Shown: positions 57,378 through 64,000 of the stretch, in pieces
How positions within the stretch are numbered: position 1 is the stretch's first letter
Layout: the number at the start of each line of letters is the position of its first letter
Assembly: GCA_946122785.1 (NCBI GenBank)
Contig: CAMGYJ010000007.1
Span: 6,340,909 to 6,404,908, forward strand
Reading direction: 5' to 3'
DNA length: 64,000 nucleotides
Source: Linum tenue
Taxonomy: Eukaryota; Streptophyta; Magnoliopsida; Malpighiales; Linaceae
The notes under the pieces: generated by a model
Told to the model about the DNA's origin: nothing
Databases searched by the model: none
The model's input: the letters and a program-made list of their open reading frames with translations, nothing else
Translations under genes and position numbers: made by a program

Positions 57378-58792
57378 CACATAAGATAAAAACTGAGATA
57401 TAACAATCTTAACTCAACTTTCTCAACAATTCTAGTTTAAACTTAGATATAATAATTACTCGGTTTGAGTGATAGTTTATGTCACACCGCAAAAACAATT
57501 CATGTATTGTATTGTGTATGCACAAAAAAAAGTATTCTAATTTCTAAACAATACATGAATAACAAGTTAACAACAATCACACCCAAACGATCACAACTTC
57601 CAAACGACCCCATAATTATTTTTGCTTGGTGGCTCATCATAAGTGGTTGACCCATGATTCATGGACATGTATTTTAGTTACTAGAGATGTATGAGATATA
57701 TTTATCAAATAATTTTCGGATATAAGAAAGTTGTGCGTTTAACACATTTGGTATTGAAACTTGGGAACTATGTTAGGAAGGAAAAGGTGCAAACCATTAG
57801 TTGAACCTAATTCGAAACCACCAACCATAATTATGGAAGGTTTTAGAATGTAACACCACCAATTTTTCTTTCCAACTACTAATTAGGACGCCTTGGAGGT
57901 TAGGGAAAATGGGAAGTTTTAAGTCTAAGAATGTCAACAATAATATATACCTATGTACCTCAAATTCCTCCTCGTATTGACAATAAGCAAAAAAACGTGC
58001 CTAAGATTTCGTCTATGTCGTTGAAACCGGTAATACAATAAAGATATTAGAGTGTAAGCAATCTAAGTTAAGGTCTCATTCAATGAAGATATGGAAAATC
58101 AAACCAAATACACAAAAACCTCTGACTTGGGTTCCTTTGTTCGCAATAGCTCGCAAAATTCTGTAACTATTGAAAATATTGTGTATTATAGATAATGTTA
58201 ATTTTTTCATTATTACATTGATCGCGTAACTCCATCTAATTACAAATATGGTCGTATTATATCGCTATATTATGAAATTCTGAATTCTGACTACTTTGCC
58301 AAGTGGGAACAACCAAGTGAAGAGTGGCTCCCACGTCTGATGCCATAACAAATGAAGGCCAACTAAAATTGCTCCCCACTCCTATTTATGGCAAAAAATT
58401 ATAAAAAAAAACCCTAAGAATAATTCCCTGCCAATCATTTCCCAACACATCGACGTATCCTATCATATATTCCTCTTTTTCTTCACTTTATTTTCCGCGT
58501 ATATCGGAGCGTACATACGATGCCACGCCAAACCAGGACCAAACATGGTATGGGGGACTATTATGGTATGGACCAAAAGTAGCCATAATTAGGTTTCTTA
58601 TCTCTTTCTCTTTCTAGTGAGTGGTTGGTTGGTTTGGTCTTCATATTCTTGTCCACACAAGCAAAAAAAGCCCAACTGTTCGAAAGCCGTTCGGCTATCG
58701 CGCTCACAACAAAATATAAAAGTAAGTGATTGTTGAGGTTGAAGTCCTCGTATATATAACACATATTGTGACTGTTGGATTGACGTGAAGAC
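57378..58792. other. Intergenic, no gene seen
   Basis: AT-rich with only short ORFs lacking domains. Confidence 0.55.
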
Positions 58793-58797
58793 AATTT

Positions 58798-59159
58798 TGT
58801 AGATCTCTAAACCTGTTGCAAACTCACGAATCTTATTGATAATTGGGAAAGACTCTAAGAACTTGATGTTTGCCAACAGACTCAGCCACTAACAATGGCC
58901 ACTAACTCCTAAACCCTTCATTTCAGGTGCCACTAACAACACTTTGACTTTGCTCCTAAATTCACTCAACAGACTCGACATGACTCAATTGCACCATAAT
59001 AAAACTCAAAGCCCCTAAGTGAACTAAACCAGACGACACCGTCTTGCTTAAACTAGACACAAACTTTATTTGAACTTCAGTTTTGGCGCCAGTCTTCAAT
59101 CCTTCTGCTGTAAGGATTACAACTTCTCCCAGCGCTGCTAAGAAACTTCAACCATAACA
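58798..59159 (-). repeat. Copia-3 3' LTR
   Basis: 362 bp; on the minus strand it begins TGTTATGGTTGAAG and ends GATCTACA. It carries no MITE and so preserves the empty target site of the MITE seen in the 5' LTR. Confidence 0.92.
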
Positions 59160-59204
59160 TATCCTCCCCTGAACTGAAGCCCTTCAAGACTTCAGTTCAT
59201 TCAA

Positions 59205-62200
59205 TTACTTTTGAGTTCCATCAACGAACTCAGCAACATCACATACCCCCATTCTACTTCTCATCAATTGAAACTGCTCAAGGTTCAATGGTTTGGTCAG
59301 AATGCCAGCCACCTGCTCATGAGTCTTGCAATGCTCCAGCTTCACCACTCCTTCGTTTGCTAGCTCTCTAAGAAAGTGGAATCGTACATCGATGTGTTTA
59401 CTCCTTCCTTGAAGAACAAGATTCTCATAGAGCTTGATTGTGGAACTATTATCACACACGATAACAGTTGCTCCGTGTACAGTTTTCTTCCATCCCTTTT
59501 GTTCCAAGAGTCTCCTGAGGGCTAAGACAGAGACAATGAGCAGCACAGTAAGCTGCAGCCACGAACTCAGCCTCAGTAGTGGACAAGGTTACCACAGGCT
59601 GCTTCTTAGAAGCCCAAGAAATGATTCCTCCAGCTAAGAAAAAAACATAGCCACTGGTGCTTCTTTTGTCATCAGCATCCCCAGCATAGTCACTATCAGT
59701 ATAGCCAATCAGCTCTTCTTCTTCATGCCCCTTTCTTTTGTACCAAATACCAAAGTTGATAGTCCCTTCTAAGTACCTCATAATCCTCTTAGAAGCTAGC
59801 ATATGCTGTCTTGTAGGCTGCTCCATGAATCTGTTAAGAAGAGAGACTGAGTACATCACATCTGGCCTTGTTGCAGTGAGATATAATAGGCTTCCTATGA
59901 GTGTTTTGTATTCAGTATTATGCACCAAATTGCACTCCAGCAGATTAAACTTCCCCAGAACCTCCTTGACATACTTCTGCTGATGTATGAAAATTCCTTG
60001 CTCATTCTGAATCACTTCTACTCCCAAGAAATAGTGCATTTTTCCCAAATCAGTCATGTCAAATTCTACTTGCATTGATTTCTTGAAATCTGCTATCATG
60101 CCTTCATCGTTGCTAGCATACATGAGATCATCAACATAGAGATCGAGGATCAGAATACTAGGGCCAATCTTCTTTATGAACAAAGTATGCTCATAGGGGT
60201 ATCTTGCAAAACCAGATTCAAGAAAGTAAGACTCTATTCTGCTATACTAGGCCTTGGGAGCCTGTTTAAGTCCATAGAGAGCTTTGTGAAGTTTGTAAAC
60301 CTTTTCTTCCTCTCATGCAACCTCAAAACCAGGAGGTTGCTTGACATAGACCTCTTCAAAAAGCTCTCCATGGAGGAAAGCGCTTTTCACATCAAGCTGA
60401 TATACTGACAGACCATAATGAGCTGCTAGAGCTAGAAGCGTTCTGATAGTGTCACATCTGGCTATAGGTGCAAGCACCTCATCATAGTCAAAACCATGTC
60501 TCGGAGCATACCCTTTTGCTACAAGCCTGGCCTTGAATTTATCAATAGATCCATCCTCCTTCAATTTAGTTCTGAAAACCCACTTTTCTTGATGGATTGC
60601 ATTTCCTGCTTCATTGCTGCTCTCCATAGTGGATCCAGAATGGCTTCCTCGAATGTTTGAGGATCATCTGTTATAGCCACCATGGCTATCCAGTCAGTGG
60701 AAGCGAATCCCAGCTCATATGCATCAAAATATCCTGGCACCTTGCGAACTCTCTTGCCAAAGCCTCCGCTAGGTAAACCAAGCACATATGTAGTAGGTTG
60801 AGACCCCTCCTCATAAATCTCATCATTGGTGTGATGATCTGCAGATCCAGAAGGTACCAGTGATCCAATTGGAATATCAGTGTTATCCAAGTCATCTTCT
60901 AGGTCAGAATCAACTCATTCCTCTTCACTTCCTTCCCAAGACAGTTGTATAAGGGCTGGTTGAATAGAAGAATGCCAGGTCCAACCCTTAGTTTCATCAA
61001 AAACCACATCTCTACTAACCATAACCTCTTTTGTGTTGGAGTTGTAGAGCTTGTAGGCTTTAGACTCCACTGAGATCCCCAGAAAATGACAAGTTGTGCC
61101 CTTGTCATATAACTTCCTTCGTTGCTGATCTGGAACATGCACATAGGCCAAGCAACCAAATATTCTAAAATGAGACACTAAAGGGGGTTTACCTGTCCAC
61201 AATTCTTGAAGAGTTCTGCCTTTGTTTGCTGTTGTGGGACTTCTAATCAGCACATAAGTGGTCCAAGCCACTACTTCTGCCCAAAAAAATAGCAGGAACA
61301 TGCATATTAGCTAGCATACATTGAAATGGTTATGTTCTTTCTCTCTGCCACCCCATTCTGCTGTGGGGTTAAGGAAGCAGTGAGCTGCCTCCTTATTCCT
61401 TTCTCATCACATAGCTCTTTAAATTCAGTAAGTATAAACTCCCCTCCCCTATCAGTTCTCAGACACTGAAGGGTAAGACAGGTTTCTTGTTCAACTTGTG
61501 CTATGAACTTCTTAAAGCAGTCTAGTGTATCTGATTTAGCTACTAAGAAGTGCACCCATAGTTTCCTGCTAAGATTATCTATGATTGTAAGTATGTATCT
61601 ATTTCCACTGTTTGAAGTAGGTGTGATGGGGCCACACAAGTCTGCATGAATTAGTTGCAGTTTGGCAGTTGCCCTCCAACCACTCTTCTTAGGAAAAGGT
61701 TGTCTGTGCTGTTTACCTATCTGACAGGTACCACAGACACCCACATATCCCTTCAGAGGAGGTAGATCAACAACCAACCCCTTATGCTGCAGTGTTTGTA
61801 ACCCTCTAGGGTTGAAATGACCAAACCTTCTATGTCATAGAGTTAGGGACTGACTACTATCATCTGTGATCTTAAAACAGTGAGTTTGCTGAACTGATGG
61901 CTCATCACGAATAACAAACATACGATTTGTTTTCATCTCAGTTTGCAGCAACATTCCTTTATCATCATGAATTTATTTTACTAATGACATGTTTAATTAA
62001 GAAAGCCAGACACTTCTCTTGTAATTGACCAATGTTAGCGGATTGCTTCTTAAGCCAAGCACATAAAATACATCTTGAATAACCATATTCAATTCAGGAG
62101 CTGTGAGTTTGATAATACCTTTAGCAAATAAAGCTAGCTAGTTGTCGTTGCCAAATCTCACAATACCAGAGAAATCCTCAGCTACCTCAGTGAACCACAC

Positions 62201-63108
62201 CTTTTGTCTCCATTTTTGGTTTGCTTGACTTCTTCTAGCAAAGCCATCAAGCCTAGAGTTTCTTCCTCCAACTCTAACGAGTCTTTGGAGTCAACACAGG
62301 CCATTATCAACATATCTTCTTTGAGGTGACCTAACTTGTGGCACTTGAAGCATTCAACAGTTTCTCTATTTCAACCTCTTCTTCTTCCTCTCCCTAGATA
62401 GAAACCCCTGCCAAAACCTCTTCCTCCTCGCCCATATTCATGAGAGACCCTGAGAGCTTGGTCTTCCACAAGTGCAGCAATGATAGTCTTTCTATTGAAC
62501 TTTTGCTCATGCACCAGTAGGGAGCTTTGAAGTGCATCTACTGTGAGCATATCAATATCTTTCGATTCTTCAATAGAGCAGACTACATAATTAAAATTTT
62601 CAGTTAAAGTTCACAGGATCTTCTCTACAATTTTCTCATCTGGCATATCCTCACCACAGTTTCTCATAGTGTTGGCAATCACCATCACTCTACCAAAATA
62701 CTCAGAAATTGATTCTCCTTCTTTCATTTCAAGCAACTCAAAATTTCGTCGAAGTACCTGGAGCTGAGCCTTTTGAACCCTTGCACTGCCTTGAAACTTC
62801 TCCTTCATGGACTCCCATAGTTCTCTAGTTGTCCCCTTCTTGGCAATGGTCTTCAACATGGTTCTGTCAATAGAGCTAAACAAATAGTTCTTAGCCTTTA
62901 AATCTTTCAGCCTCAACTCTTCGAGACTCTTGAGTTGCATTTAAGAGAGCACATAATTCATCCCCTCTGCCGGTTCCTTGAAGCCAGGACTGATGACAGT
63001 CCAGTATTCCTTAGAGTGCAGCAAATTCTCCCTGAGCAAAGTCTAGTGCTCATAATCCCCATCGAATTTTGGGATGCAAATCTGAGCACGACTTCCATTT
63101 TCACTCAT
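59205..63108 (-). pseudogene. Copia-3 gag-pol, broken
   Basis: Gag begins at about 63108 (MSENGSRAQICIPKFDG) and is interrupted by stops. A gag segment with LKDLKAKNYLFSSIDRT lies at 62940-62611. Integrase parts occupy 61777-60915 (CGTCQIGKQHRQPF, LIHADLCGPI, LRTDRGGEF, QQNGVAERK), reverse transcriptase 60627-60183 and on to about 59750 ([26 protein letters not shown]), and RNase H 59750-59205 (DSDYAGDADDKRSTSGYVFF, LSTTEAEFVAAA, then the C-terminal SKHIDVRFHFLRE). Stops and frame changes separate these blocks in at least six places, and the protease region is hard to recognise. It cannot encode a working polyprotein. Confidence 0.9.
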
Positions 63109-63262
63109 GATTACAAGCTTGTGTTAAAAACGCTTGTCCCTCACCCTGATAATCAAGATACCTCACAATACCTCTCGTGTTTCCCTTAACCCATACCAGA
63201 CACGATTTCACACACCTCTCTTAATCTCACTTTTCACAAATGTTGGTTACAGTTTGCCTGAG

Positions 63263-63275
63263 TGCTCTGATACCA
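63263..63275 (-). other. Copia-3 primer-binding site
   Basis: Minus-strand TGGTATCAGAGCA three bases inside the 5' LTR, matching initiator tRNA-Met. Confidence 0.9.
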
Positions 63276-63278
63276 CAA

Positions 63279-63997
63279 TGTAGATCTCAAAAGCTATTGC
63301 AAATTGATGAATCTTATTGATAATTGGGAAAGACTCTAAATACTTGATGTTTGCCAACATACTCAGCCACTAACAATGGCCACTAACTCCTAAACCCTTC
63401 ATTTCAGGTAGTGCTGGCTATTTGGTCCGACCTTTTTGGCTTTACCCGAAACTGGACCGTATAACCCGGACCGGGACCGGATAGCAAACAATCCAATCCA
63501 ATCTTTGCGCCTAGATTTGAGGTAAAAAAAAGTTTGGGACCGGACCAAAAACCGGATAAAAACCGGATAGGAGAGCCCAACACCCAAAATTTAACCTCCT
63601 CATCCTTTCAGGCCTTAGGCCACTCAAATCCCCCTCAGCCACTCAAATCCCCACAAGCTCAATCTAAAATCAAGAGCGAATTGGGACCGGACCAGATCAA
63701 GTTGGACAATTTTAACCGGACCGGACCGTATAGCCACCCCTAATTTCTGGTGCCACTAACTAACCAACTAACAACACTTTGACTTTGCTGCTAATTCACT
63801 CAACACACTCGACATGACTCAATTGCAACATAATAAAACTCAAAGCCCCTAAGTGAACTAAATCAGACGACACCATCTTTCTTAAACCAGACACAGACTT
63901 TATTTGAACTTCAGTCTTGGCGCCAGTCTTCAATCCTTCTGCTGCAAGGATTACAACTTCTCCAAGCCTGCTGCTGCTAAGAAACTTCAACCGAACA
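63279..63997 (-). repeat. Copia-3 5' LTR, interrupted by a MITE
   Basis: Homologous to 58798-59159 on both sides of the MITE at 63409-63742. It ends in AACA at 63997, three bases before the window edge. Confidence 0.9.
63409..63742. mobile_element. hAT MITE inside the Copia-3 5' LTR
   Basis: 334 bp, left end TAGTGCTGGCTATTTGGTCC, right end read inward TAGGGGTGGCTATACGGTCC. The 8-bp duplication is ATTTCAGG / ATTTCTGG (63401-63408 and 63743-63750), one mismatch. The 3' LTR at about 58922-58929 has a single ATTTCAGG at the same place without the insertion. Same family as 47017-47427. Confidence 0.94.
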
Positions 63998-64000
63998 AAT

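Larger units (their letters stand above)
58798..63997 (-). mobile_element. Older Copia LTR retrotransposon (Copia-3)
   Basis: Complete but decayed element on the minus strand: 3' LTR 58798-59159, 5' LTR 63279-63997 (enlarged by a MITE), primer site 63263-63275, purine tract beside 59160. The LTRs differ at many positions and by small indels, so the insertion is older than Copia-1 and Copia-2. AATTT precedes the left end (58793-58797) and the window's last three bases AAT, just past the right end, agree with the expected duplication. Confidence 0.93.

Overview
This is plant nuclear DNA, almost certainly from an angiosperm and most likely a eudicot; the species cannot be fixed. The evidence is GT-AG introns, plant-type genes (a miR172-targeted AP2-like factor, NF-YB, a RETARDED ROOT GROWTH-type DUF155 protein, an ARP1-like RRM protein), and typical plant transposons: Copia elements primed by initiator tRNA-Met, TRIMs, hAT elements with 8-bp target duplications, and an L1-type LINE.

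Layout. 1-3.4 kb: a weak minus-strand gene start, a broken RPA1-like fragment and one CACTA-like terminus. 3.3-9.5 kb: an IST1-like gene on the minus strand, split by a full-length Copia element (Copia-1) with identical LTRs, one open polyprotein frame and an exact 5-bp TSD. 9.8-15 kb: a cluster of hAT elements. One carries a second IST1 fragment, one contains another hAT nested inside it, and one keeps a broken transposase. 16.4-17.8 kb: a five-exon RRM gene. 19.2-21.7 kb: hAT elements and a TRIM fragment. 24.4-34 kb: the genic core, with NF-YB, a class IV aminotransferase-like gene, a divergently transcribed RRM-like gene and a seven-exon DUF155 gene. 34.9-42.3 kb: a nest of transposons (Copia-2, a hAT element, a solo LTR) between two diverged inverted repeats. 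42.7-45.6 kb: an AP2-like repressor gene with a miR172 site. 47-52 kb: a hAT MITE and a 5'-truncated, decayed LINE. 54.3-54.8 kb: two TRIM copies joined head to head and flanked by one shared 5-bp TSD. 57.2 kb: a small relative of the transposase-bearing hAT. 58.8-64 kb: an older, broken Copia element (Copia-3) with a hAT MITE inside its 5' LTR.

The host genes have unrelated functions: transcription, RNA binding, PLP chemistry, mitochondrial maintenance and endosomal sorting. The shared theme is transposition: recent Copia insertions next to older hAT, TRIM and LINE debris, with one insertion inside a coding sequence. The most unusual structure is the palindromic TRIM at 54306-54819. Exon boundaries were read by eye from GT-AG signals, frame continuity and family similarity; no alignments were run.
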